64,000 nucleotides of DNA from Pseudomonadota bacterium (lineage in GTDB: Bacteria; Pseudomonadota; Gammaproteobacteria; Xanthomonadales; Rhodanobacteraceae). Location of the stretch: positions 1-64,000 of the forward strand of contig JAJXWZ010000001.1 in assembly GCA_021781345.1 (NCBI GenBank), written 5' to 3'. Position 1 is the stretch's first letter. Each line of letters begins with the position of its first letter. A model generated the notes under the pieces. It was not told where the DNA came from. It was given only the letters and a program-made list of their open reading frames with translations, and did not search any database. The position numbers and the translations under genes were made by a program. Shown here piece by piece: positions 9,762-18,260 of this stretch.

Positions 9762-9775
9762 TTGACATGGGTCAA
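9762..9775. promoter_or_regulatory. Candidate FNR/ANR/CRP-family operator TTGAC-N4-GTCAA
   Basis: palindrome TTGACATGGGTCAA in the ccmA-peroxidase gap; CATGCT -10-like element about 25-30 nt downstream on the minus strand. Confidence 0.5.
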
Positions 9776-9890
9776 TCCATGCGTGCGTTCGCGAACGGCC
9801 GTGGTCGCCCGCATCGAGGGCTGACGTGCCGGGGCCACGCTGGTTGGCTCGTGCAGGAAACGCGGCGCGATCGATGCGTAACCGAATCGC

Positions 9891-10529
9891 CTACGTCGTC
9901 AAGTGCACATGTCGCGCGCCCGGGTCGGCGAAACGCACCGCACCGTGGCTGGTCACCAGTGCCGCTCCGCCGCATGCGCAATGTTCGGCGATCAGGGCGT
10001 TCACCAATTCGATGCCGTGGCGGTCGAGGTTGGCGTAGGGTTCGTCGAGCAGCCAGACCTCGCCCGGCAGCAGCAGCAGGCGCGCGAGGCCCACGCGTTT
10101 TTTCTGGCCGGCCGAGAGCGTGTTCAGGGGCTCGTCGAGCCACGCCGCAATGCCGACGCGCTGCATCGCCGACGCCACGGTCGTGCCGCTGCGCGTGCCG
10201 TAAAGGCCCGCCAGGAAAACCAGGTTCTCGCGCGCACTCAGCGATTCGTTCATGCCGGGGCGATGTCCCAGCAACAGGGCCCGGCCGTTGCGGTTGTCGC
10301 GGGTCGCCGTGGCGCCGGCGAAACGGATCTCGCCGTCGCTTGCCGGCAACATGCCAGCGAGTACCCGCAGCAGGGTGGTCTTGCCGGACCCGTTGTCACC
10401 CTCGACGAGCAAGGTCTCGCCGCGGTCCAGGCTGAAATCCAGCGGACCGAACACGGGCTCGTCGTTGCGCGAGAACGCAAGCCGGTGCACCGACAGCAAG
10501 GGTGCGGCTGGAGTGGAGGAAGGGTTCAT
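9891..10529 (-). CDS. ccmA: Heme ABC exporter ATP-binding protein CcmA
   Basis: Walker A GDNGSGKTT, signature LSAGQKKRVGLARLLL, Walker B WLLDEP. Confidence 0.93.
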   Translation of the reverse strand: MNPSSTPAAPLLSVHRLAFSRNDEPVFGPLDFSLDRGETLLVEGDNGSGKTTLLRVLAGMLPASDGEIRFAGATATRDNRNGRALLLGHRPGMNESLSARENLVFLAGLYGTRSGTTVASAMQRVGIAAWLDEPLNTLSAGQKKRVGLARLLLLPGEVWLLDEPYANLDRHGIELVNALIAEHCACGGAALVTSHGAVRFADPGARHVHLTT

Positions 10530-10593
10530 GGCATGCAGCGACGCATTTTCGCTGTACCGCACCTGGCTGTCCATGTTCCTTGCGCGGGCTTTG

Positions 10594-11010
10594 TCAGGTC
10601 AGCTCGTGCAGTTCCGCGGGGCCGACGCCGGCGCCTCGAATCACACCCAGCTGGCCGAAGCGGCGCGCCAGCGCGTCGAGCTGGGAATGCTTGATGCCTG
10701 GTACGAAGAGGCTCGGTTCGCGCCAGTCGAGGGGGCCGATGCCGACGCCCCCGAAATAGCGGTGGTGATCGGCACGCAGTTCGTCGCGGAGCCGCCGCTG
10801 CCGGATCCTGTTGGTGGCCAGCGGCAACCGCACGCTGGCTGGATTCCAGGCCGTGATGTAACCCCAGGGCTCATCCTCGCGCCGCAGCATGGCCAGCAAT
10901 GGTGCGGGCAGCGGTTGTCCGCAGCGGATGCACGCATAGCCGCCGTGGCTCAGGCGTATGCGGTATTCGGTATCCAGCCAAGTGCGTCGGATCGATTCGG
11001 GTACCGGCAT
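10594..11010 (-). CDS. DUF3293-like protein
   Basis: 138 aa; YITAWNPASVRLPLATNRIRQRRLRDEL. Confidence 0.65.
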   Translation of the reverse strand: MPVPESIRRTWLDTEYRIRLSHGGYACIRCGQPLPAPLLAMLRREDEPWGYITAWNPASVRLPLATNRIRQRRLRDELRADHHRYFGGVGIGPLDWREPSLFVPGIKHSQLDALARRFGQLGVIRGAGVGPAELHELT

Positions 11011-11014
11011 GCGC

Positions 11015-12385
11015 TCAGGCGCCTTCTGGAAGGGGAGGAAGCGTCGCGCGCACGCGTGCTGCCGCGGCTTCGAGGTCGACGTCGGCCAGGGTGTCGTGGC
11101 CGGCCAGGATCGACTCCATCAACGCGGTCTGTTCGCGATCGCGGGCGATGCAGGTTGCGTAGGGTATCGAGGTGAAGCTGACCATCCGGTAACGCGACAT
11201 GAAATACCCGGGCGCGCGTTCGGTCAATGCTGCCGCGAGTTCGCGTTTGAGCAGGTAGCGCGGGTCGGCTACGCCATCGCGCATCTCGATGTAATTGGCC
11301 AGCGACAACGCCGCGATCGCGTCGGCGTTGGGCTTGCGTCGGTCCTCGAACGCGGCGAACGCGGCGGCGGGATCGCCTGCTTGCTGCTCGAGTAGCGCCG
11401 CCAGCTCCGCGGCATCCTCGAACCCGGCGTTCATGCCCTGGCCGTGGAAGGGCACGATCGCGTGCGCGGCGTCGCCCAGCAGCAGCGCACGGCCGTCGAG
11501 GTGCCAGCGGTCGAGGTACAGCGTCGCGAGCTGGCCGACCGGATGCGCGCTCCAGACTTCTTCGAAGGCCGGCATCAGGGCCAGCGCATCGGGGAACTGT
11601 TGCGCGAAGAAGTCGCGTGCGGCCACGACATCGGTAAGCGTGGCGAAACTGGGCGGTGCGCCCTCGTTCGGCAGGAACAAGGTGACTGTGAAATTGCCTT
11701 CGGTGTTGGGCAGCGCGATGCACATGTAGTGGCCACGCGGCCAGATGTGCAGCGCGTGGGGATCGATGGCGAAACCGCCGGCGGGCGGGGGCGGGATTTC
11801 GAGTTCCTTGTAGCCATGCCCCAGCGGCTCGATGCGTTCGCCGAGATTGGCGGTCTTCGACATGGCCGCGCGCAACGCGGAGCCGGCGCCGTCGCAACCG
11901 ATCAGCAACCCGGCGGCCTGGGTGCGCGTGGCGCCGTCGTTGCAGGCCAGCGCGACGGTGCCGCCGGTGAAATCGACGCCCGCGAGCGTGGTGTCGAAGT
12001 GCAGTCCGGCGCCCGCACGCTCGGCCGCGTCCAGCAGGAGGATGTTGAGGCCGCCGCGCGAGACCGAGCGGATCACCTCCGAATCGTCGACGCCGTAGCG
12101 CTGCAGGTTGGTCGCGCCGTCCAGCGGATGCACCATGCGCCCGCGCATCATCACCGCCTGCGCCAGCACCGCGTCCGCGAGTCCCGCTTGTCGCAGCGCC
12201 CGCAATCCGCGCTCCGCCAGCGCGAGGTTGATCGAGCGCCCGCCGAGGAAACCATGCGCGCGCGGATCGGGCCGGCGTTCGAAGACCTCGACCGTGAATC
12301 CTCGTTGCGCTAGCAACGTCGCCAGCAATGCACCAACCAGTCCGGCGCCGACGAGGGTGACGGGCTTGCGCGCGGGCATGTTCAT
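11015..12385 (-). CDS. kmo: Kynurenine 3-monooxygenase
   Basis: FAD monooxygenase VTLVGAGLVGALLATLLAQRGFTVEVFERRPDPRAHGFLGGRSINLALAERG...GDAAHAIVPFHGQGMNAGFED; ATGA overlap with kynU. Confidence 0.95.
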   Translation of the reverse strand: MNMPARKPVTLVGAGLVGALLATLLAQRGFTVEVFERRPDPRAHGFLGGRSINLALAERGLRALRQAGLADAVLAQAVMMRGRMVHPLDGATNLQRYGVDDSEVIRSVSRGGLNILLLDAAERAGAGLHFDTTLAGVDFTGGTVALACNDGATRTQAAGLLIGCDGAGSALRAAMSKTANLGERIEPLGHGYKELEIPPPPAGGFAIDPHALHIWPRGHYMCIALPNTEGNFTVTLFLPNEGAPPSFATLTDVVAARDFFAQQFPDALALMPAFEEVWSAHPVGQLATLYLDRWHLDGRALLLGDAAHAIVPFHGQGMNAGFEDAAELAALLEQQAGDPAAAFAAFEDRRKPNADAIAALSLANYIEMRDGVADPRYLLKRELAAALTERAPGYFMSRYRMVSFTSIPYATCIARDREQTALMESILAGHDTLADVDLEAAAARVRATLPPLPEGA

Positions 12386-13671
12386 GTGGTCCGTGAACGC
12401 CATGCCCGCACGGCTTCCACGCAGCGCAGGCAGTCGACGTAGGTGTTGTACAGCGGCGCCGGGGCGACGCGCACCACATCGGGCTCGCGCCAGTCGCCCA
12501 GCACGCCGCGCGCCACCAGGTGTTCGAACAGCGACTTGCCGGCGTCGCGCCCCGCGCGCACGCGCAACGACAGTTGCGCGCCACGCCGCTCGGGCTCGGC
12601 GGGCGTCAGGACCTCCAGCACGTCACCGAGCTGCGTTTCGATCAGCCAGGCGAGGTAGGCGGTAAGCCGGCGCGACTTCGCGCGCAGTGAGGCCATGCCC
12701 GCGCGCCGGAACAAATCCAGCGAGACGCGCAGCGGCGCCAGCGCGAGGATCGGCGGATTGGACAACTGCCAGGCTTCTGCGCCGGGCGCGGGGTCGAACT
12801 CCGGGCGCATTTCGAAGCGCGTGGCCTGGTTGCGGCCCCACCAGCCTTCGAAGCGCTGCAGTCGCGCATGCGCATGGCGCGCATGCACGAACGCACCTGC
12901 CACCGCGCCTGGGCCCGAATTGAGGTATTTGTACGAACACCATGCGGCGAAGTCGCAGCCGGCATCGTGCAGCGCGAGGCTGATGTTGCCGGCCGCATGC
13001 GCGCAATCGAAACCCACCGTGCAGCCTTGCGCATGGGCCAGCCGCGTGATCGCCCGGATGTCGAAGGCTTGCCCGGTGAGGTATTGCACGCCGGGCCACA
13101 ACACCAGCGCGATGCGCTGCCCGTGCTCGCCGAGCACGCGTTCGATCGCGGCCATCGAGAGCGTGCCGCCGGTTTCATCGGCGTCCAGCTCGATCAGGGC
13201 CTCGGACGGATCGAGGCCGTGGAAACGTATTTGCGACGCGGCGAGGTCGCGGTCGGAAGGAAACGCATGGCGTTCGATCAGGATGGCATGGCGTTCGGGC
13301 GTCGGCCGGTAGAAGCTGACCATCAGCAGGTGCAGGTTGGCGGTCAGCGAGTTCATCGCGACCACCTCGCCCGGTTCGGCACCAACTACGTCGGCCAGGC
13401 CGTCGCGAACCTCGCGGTGGTAAGGCAGCCACGGATGCCGCGCGTGCAGGTGGCCTTCCACGCCCAGCCTCGCCCAGTCGTCGAGTTCGTCGAGCATTGC
13501 CTGGCGCACGCCGCGCGGCTGCAGGCCCAGAGAGTTGCCGACAAGGTAGGCCTGTTCGCCGCCGTCGTGCGGGGGGATCAGGAATTCATCGCGCCATCTC
13601 CGCAGCGGATCGTGCTCGTCCTGCGCACGGGCCCATTCGGCGTCCGCGCGGAATTCGTTGGCCGGCGACAT
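12382..13671 (-). CDS. kynU: Kynureninase
   Basis: YLVGNSLGLQPRGV; PLP-lysine region CSYKYLNSGPGAVAGAFVH. Confidence 0.95.
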   Translation of the reverse strand: MSPANEFRADAEWARAQDEHDPLRRWRDEFLIPPHDGGEQAYLVGNSLGLQPRGVRQAMLDELDDWARLGVEGHLHARHPWLPYHREVRDGLADVVGAEPGEVVAMNSLTANLHLLMVSFYRPTPERHAILIERHAFPSDRDLAASQIRFHGLDPSEALIELDADETGGTLSMAAIERVLGEHGQRIALVLWPGVQYLTGQAFDIRAITRLAHAQGCTVGFDCAHAAGNISLALHDAGCDFAAWCSYKYLNSGPGAVAGAFVHARHAHARLQRFEGWWGRNQATRFEMRPEFDPAPGAEAWQLSNPPILALAPLRVSLDLFRRAGMASLRAKSRRLTAYLAWLIETQLGDVLEVLTPAEPERRGAQLSLRVRAGRDAGKSLFEHLVARGVLGDWREPDVVRVAPAPLYNTYVDCLRCVEAVRAWRSRTT

Positions 13672-13673
13672 GT

Positions 13674-14180
13674 TCAGTGCTCGACGGCGCTCACGATCGA
13701 CTGGCAACCTGCATCGAAGGTGGCGCGCCAGTCGGCTGCCGCCATCGACGGGCGGATGCAGCGCACCTGGATGGCGAGGTTGGAGCGGTAGGCGTAAACC
13801 TCGGTGTAGGCGTTCTTTTCGCCGTTCTCGCTCGCCGTGTAGCGCAGGCTGGAACTGCCCAGCGTGCGATCGGCGACATAGCCCGGCAACTTGCGCGCGC
13901 GTGCGGTACTGTCATCCAGGAACTTCTGGAACCCCGCCACGCCGTCGACTTGTTCGACGGTGACGGTAATTCGCGCGAGCGCGTTGGTATCGGCAGGGTC
14001 CTTCACCTGCAGCGCCACGAACTGGCGCGGGCCATCCGGCTTCTCCATCAGCATGGGCCACGCGTCCGGCGCGGAGAACTTCACCGCGCCGTTGGCCAGC
14101 GAGTAATCCGCCGCGGACGCGGCAGGCGCCAGCGCGGATGCGCCGAGCAGGATCAGGAACAACCGGGCCTTGTTTTTCAT
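13674..14180 (-). CDS. Exported protein of unknown function
   Basis: 168 aa with signal peptide MKNKARLFLILLGASALAPAASAADY; start overlaps the stop of the upstream amidohydrolase gene (ATGA). Confidence 0.8.
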   Translation of the reverse strand: MKNKARLFLILLGASALAPAASAADYSLANGAVKFSAPDAWPMLMEKPDGPRQFVALQVKDPADTNALARITVTVEQVDGVAGFQKFLDDSTARARKLPGYVADRTLGSSSLRYTASENGEKNAYTEVYAYRSNLAIQVRCIRPSMAAADWRATFDAGCQSIVSAVEH

Positions 14181-15202
14181 GCAGCCTCCGAGGGGGTGGT
14201 GAAGCGTTGCCTGGACAATCCCAGCCACTCCAGCGCCGCGCCGTGGAACAGGCGCGCGCGCTGGGACGGTTGCAGGTCGAGCGCGTCGATCCCGCTGCCC
14301 GGTTGCTGCTCGCCGAGCGGGAACGGATAGTCGGTACCCAGCATCACGCGCTCGTCTCCGACCACGTCGAGAAGATGGCGGAGCGCCTGCGGATCGTGCA
14401 CGCACGAATCGAAGAACAAACGATGGAAGTACGCACGCGGTTCGCGGCTGTTGTCGGTGGCCACCAGGTCCGGGCGCATCCGGAAGCCGTGCTCGATGCG
14501 GCCGATCGTGAAGGGGAACGAACCGCCGCCGTGCGCGAACGCGATGCGCAGCGACGGCAGCCTTTCCAGCACGCCGCCGAAGATCAGGCAACAGGCCGCG
14601 CGCGACTGCTCGGCCGGCATTCCCACCAGCCACGGCAGCCAGTACTTGGGCATGCTGTCCTTGCCCATCATGTCCCAGGGGTGGATCAGGATCGCGGCAC
14701 CGAGGTCGGCCGCGGCCTCGAAGAACGGGAAGAGTTCCGGCGCATCGAGATTCCATTCGTTGACGTGCGAGCCGATCTGCACGCCCTGCAGTCCGAGCTG
14801 TTCGATGCAGTGCTCCATTTCCTCGATCGCGAGCCGAGGCGATTGCAGCGGCACCGTCCCGATGCCGGCGTAATGGCGCGGATGCCTGCGGCAGATTTCC
14901 GCGGCATGCATGTTGAGGTGGCGATGCAGTTCGCGCGCCTGGTTGGGTTTTGCCCAGTACGAAAACAACACCGGGACCGTCGAGATCACCTGCACGTCGA
15001 CGCCGAGCTTGCCGCATTCCTCGATGCGGAATTCGGGATCGAACGAGCTCTTCCAGATTTCCCGGAAGAACTTGCGGTCCTTGTAGATGCGATGGCGGCC
15101 GCCCGCGTTGACCATCACCGGGAAACGCGGATCACCGTATTTTTCGGCGAGGTCGGGCCACTCCTCCGGCAGGATGTGCGAGTGGGTGTCGATCTTGAGC
15201 AT
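14177..15202 (-). CDS. 2-amino-3-carboxymuconate-6-semialdehyde decarboxylase (ACMSD) family amidohydrolase
   Basis: IDTHSHILPEEWPDLAEKYGDPRFP, IHPWDMMGKDSMPKYWLPWLVGMPAEQ, GTDYPFPLGE. Confidence 0.92.
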   Translation of the reverse strand: MLKIDTHSHILPEEWPDLAEKYGDPRFPVMVNAGGRHRIYKDRKFFREIWKSSFDPEFRIEECGKLGVDVQVISTVPVLFSYWAKPNQARELHRHLNMHAAEICRRHPRHYAGIGTVPLQSPRLAIEEMEHCIEQLGLQGVQIGSHVNEWNLDAPELFPFFEAAADLGAAILIHPWDMMGKDSMPKYWLPWLVGMPAEQSRAACCLIFGGVLERLPSLRIAFAHGGGSFPFTIGRIEHGFRMRPDLVATDNSREPRAYFHRLFFDSCVHDPQALRHLLDVVGDERVMLGTDYPFPLGEQQPGSGIDALDLQPSQRARLFHGAALEWLGLSRQRFTTPSEAA

Positions 15203-15324
15203 GACGCAAGTATAACCAGCGGTTTGCGAGCGCCGCGGCTGGCGGGCCACGTTCAGGGCGTTTGCCGTCCGGCTATCGGCAAGGCCGGTGCGATCGTGCC
15301 CGCGCGATCCGCACGCCATGCGCG

Positions 15325-17457
15325 TCAGGGTTGTCCGGTGTGCGATTGGTCTCCGAGTGGGTCGCGCGTCAGTCCGTGGAGCAGGCTGTCGATGGCATCG
15401 ACGATGCGGTCGCTGGCATCGCGCAGACTGGCGTCGAGTGCGCTGCCAGGTTGCGGCAGCGCCTCCGCCAGCGCCTGCTGGCGGGCACGGAGCGCATGCC
15501 CGCCTTGCGGTGTGCGGGATTCGCGCAGCGCATTGGCGGCGTCGCGCAGGGCGGCGTCGCACGAGCGGGTGAAATCGTCGAGGGTTGGGTTCGCCGGTAC
15601 TTCGGCGTCATCGCGGGCGGCTTCCAGGGCCATCGCGGCGCGGATCAGGCGGTTGGCCTGCGCGACCAGCGTCTCCGCGCGCGGCAGGTGCCGACGGCCG
15701 TTGGGCTCCTGGCGCAGCCTATCCAGCGATGCAAGCGCATTGCTGCGCGCCGCGCGCGCCGCGATGCGCGTATCGCGGCGCCGGCGCGGGCTGCCCTTGA
15801 GTACCGCGACCAGGTATTCGCGATAGCCGTCCAGCAGGCCTGCCAGGACTTCGCGTTCGCGGCCACGCTCCCAGGTCGGCCAGACCAGGTAGGCGATCAG
15901 CGCCAGCGCACTGCCGATGACCGTGTCGTTGGCACGCGCGGTCATCGATGCCTCCGGCGCGATGCCGTAGAAGGACAGCAGGATCACCACCACGCCGGTC
16001 AGGCAGGCCACTGCGACGCCATAGTGGACCGTGGCGAGTTCGCGATAGGCAAAACACAGGACCGTGAACAACAGCAGTGCTTCCCAGAAGTCGTCGAATC
16101 CGAAGTGCAGCAGCGTGGTGGTAAGCAGCAGTCCGCCCAGCGTGCCGGCCACGCGCAGAAGGCCATAACGCCAGGTGGTTCCGAAGTCGGGTTTCAGGAC
16201 GATGGCGACCGTCATCGGGATCCAGTAGCCCCGGGCGAGCGACAGCAGGTGAGCGATGGCCAACGCGAGCGCGAGGCATGCGCCGCAACGCAGTGCATGG
16301 CGGAACGCGACCGAGGAGAAATCGAGGTTGGCGCGCAGGATCGCCAGCGGGTTGGCCGGGCGCAGCGCGCGCGGCAACCGTAGTTCCGCGCGTTGCACGC
16401 GGGCCTCGCCGCGGCTGCCCGCCGCCTCCGCGTTGCGGGTTGCGGCGCGCAACTGCCCACCCAGAGCGGCGGCACGCGCGTCGGCGACCTGCACGATCCA
16501 GCCGGTCGATGCATCGGAAATTCGCCAAGCGGCAAGTCGCTGCGTGGCTCCGGCATATTCCGCCAGCGCGGCATCCGAGGCGGGCGGTTCGCCGGCTTCC
16601 AGCGCATCCGCGAGCGTGGCCAGCACCGTGGCCGCGCCCTCCCGGACCGCCTGCAAGGCTTCCCGCAGCGACGACGAAGCGCACGCGGACTGCAAGTCGG
16701 CCAGCGCCAGCAGTTCGACCCGCACGCGTTCGGCCTGTTCGGCCAGCACCTGGAAGGCCTCGACGGCGCGACCGCGTGCGCGGTCAGCGCCGAACAGCAT
16801 CGCCTGCAGGTCGTTGAGCGAAGGCGGCAGTGCGATCGGATTGTCGTGGCCGACGTTCGCGCGTGCCTCGCCGGCAAGCGCGCGAAGCGCGGCGGCCATG
16901 GCCATGCGCTCCGGCCGGTAGCGTTGCAGCGGCCAGGCCAGGATCGCGAACAGGGTTTGCAGCAAGCCGCCGGCGATGATCAGCAATGCCGTCGGCAGCG
17001 CTTGCGCGGCGGCCTGCGGCTCGGCCCCCAGGACCATCAGCAGGATCATGCTGACCATGCCGGCACGGGTGGCGTTCGGGCCGATGGCGACCAGCATCGC
17101 CGCCGCGAAACCCCACAACGCCGCGACGAACAGCAGCGCCAGTGGCCACTGGCCGAGGGTGGCGCCCGCGAATGCGGCCAGCCCGGCGGCGAGCGTCGTC
17201 AGCAGTAGCCGTCGCGCACGCAGCAGGTAGGGGCCGGGCTGGTCGGCGAACATCGTGTTGAGTGCGCCGGCGGACACGCCGAGGCCCGCGATGAGGTGCC
17301 CGCCGATCGCGCCGATCGCGAGGGGCAGCACGATCGCGGCCGTATTGCGAAGGGCCACCAGCCAAGGTACATCGCGCTTGTTGGTGGCCAGCAGCCCCTG
17401 CAGCAGGGGGTGTCGGTACAGGCTTGGGGCGGTCGGCATCCGCCGATTGTGCATCAA
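15325..17457 (-). CDS. FUSC-family / YccS-like inner membrane protein
   Basis: about 710 aa, two TM halves, GYWIPMTVAIVLKPDFGTTWRYGLLRVAGTLGGLLL. Confidence 0.85.
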   Translation of the reverse strand: MMHNRRMPTAPSLYRHPLLQGLLATNKRDVPWLVALRNTAAIVLPLAIGAIGGHLIAGLGVSAGALNTMFADQPGPYLLRARRLLLTTLAAGLAAFAGATLGQWPLALLFVAALWGFAAAMLVAIGPNATRAGMVSMILLMVLGAEPQAAAQALPTALLIIAGGLLQTLFAILAWPLQRYRPERMAMAAALRALAGEARANVGHDNPIALPPSLNDLQAMLFGADRARGRAVEAFQVLAEQAERVRVELLALADLQSACASSSLREALQAVREGAATVLATLADALEAGEPPASDAALAEYAGATQRLAAWRISDASTGWIVQVADARAAALGGQLRAATRNAEAAGSRGEARVQRAELRLPRALRPANPLAILRANLDFSSVAFRHALRCGACLALALAIAHLLSLARGYWIPMTVAIVLKPDFGTTWRYGLLRVAGTLGGLLLTTTLLHFGFDDFWEALLLFTVLCFAYRELATVHYGVAVACLTGVVVILLSFYGIAPEASMTARANDTVIGSALALIAYLVWPTWERGREREVLAGLLDGYREYLVAVLKGSPRRRRDTRIAARAARSNALASLDRLRQEPNGRRHLPRAETLVAQANRLIRAAMALEAARDDAEVPANPTLDDFTRSCDAALRDAANALRESRTPQGGHALRARQQALAEALPQPGSALDASLRDASDRIVDAIDSLLHGLTRDPLGDQSHTGQP

Positions 17458-17554
17458 GCCCGGCCTGGCGTGCTCCCGCGCCGGGGTTGCATTCGACCGC
17501 TGGCGCGATTTAGGGCTGGCGGGCGGGTTGCGCCGCGGCCATGGGGGTCAGGGA

Positions 17555-18205
17555 ATGATTCGAGTCGTTCTGGTCGACGATCATGAGCTGGTGCGTTCGG
17601 GCTTTGGCCTGATCTTTTCCGGGCAACCGGACATCGAGGTGGCCGGCGAGGCCAGCAACGCGGAAGATGGTCTGCGCCTGGTGCGCGCGATCAAGCCGGA
17701 TGTCGCGCTGGTCGATGTGCACATGCCGGGCATGAGCGGCATCGAACTGACCGGGCGCGTGCAACGCGCCGGCCTTGATACCCGCATCGTGATCCTGACC
17801 GTGATGCAGGATGCGCAATTCCCGCGCCGCCTGTTGCAGTCCGGAGCGCTCGGATATCTGACCAAGGGTTGCGCGGCGGAAGAATTGCTGCAGGCGGTGC
17901 GCACGGTCGCGCGCGGGAAGCGCTACCTGGATGCGGCGGTGGCGCGCGAAATGGCGCTGTCCGCGGTGGACGGCGAGGGGTCCCCGCTGGAGTCCCTGTC
18001 CTCGCGTGAACTGGAAGTGGCGTTGATGCTCGCGCGCGGACTGGCCGTGAACGAAATTGCCAAGCGCCTGCACTTGAGCGCCAAGACCGTTTCCACCTAC
18101 AAACAGCGCCTGTTCGAGAAGCTCGGCGTGCAGCACACGATCGCGCTTGCCCACGTGCTCACCGCGCACGGGCTGCTCGACGATCCGGTCGTCCCGGCCG
18201 GGTGA
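17555..18205 (+). CDS. NarL/GacA-UvrY-like response regulator
   Basis: receiver IRVVLVDDHELVRSGFGLIF...LVDVHMPGMSGIE and LuxR HTH LSSRELEVALMLARGLAVNEIAKRLHLSAKTVSTYKQRLFEKL. Confidence 0.9.
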   Translation: MIRVVLVDDHELVRSGFGLIFSGQPDIEVAGEASNAEDGLRLVRAIKPDVALVDVHMPGMSGIELTGRVQRAGLDTRIVILTVMQDAQFPRRLLQSGALGYLTKGCAAEELLQAVRTVARGKRYLDAAVAREMALSAVDGEGSPLESLSSRELEVALMLARGLAVNEIAKRLHLSAKTVSTYKQRLFEKLGVQHTIALAHVLTAHGLLDDPVVPAG

Positions 18206-18260
18206 ATTGCTTTACCCGGAAGGAATCCGCCCGGACGCCTGTCCGGGCGGAAACTTTCCG

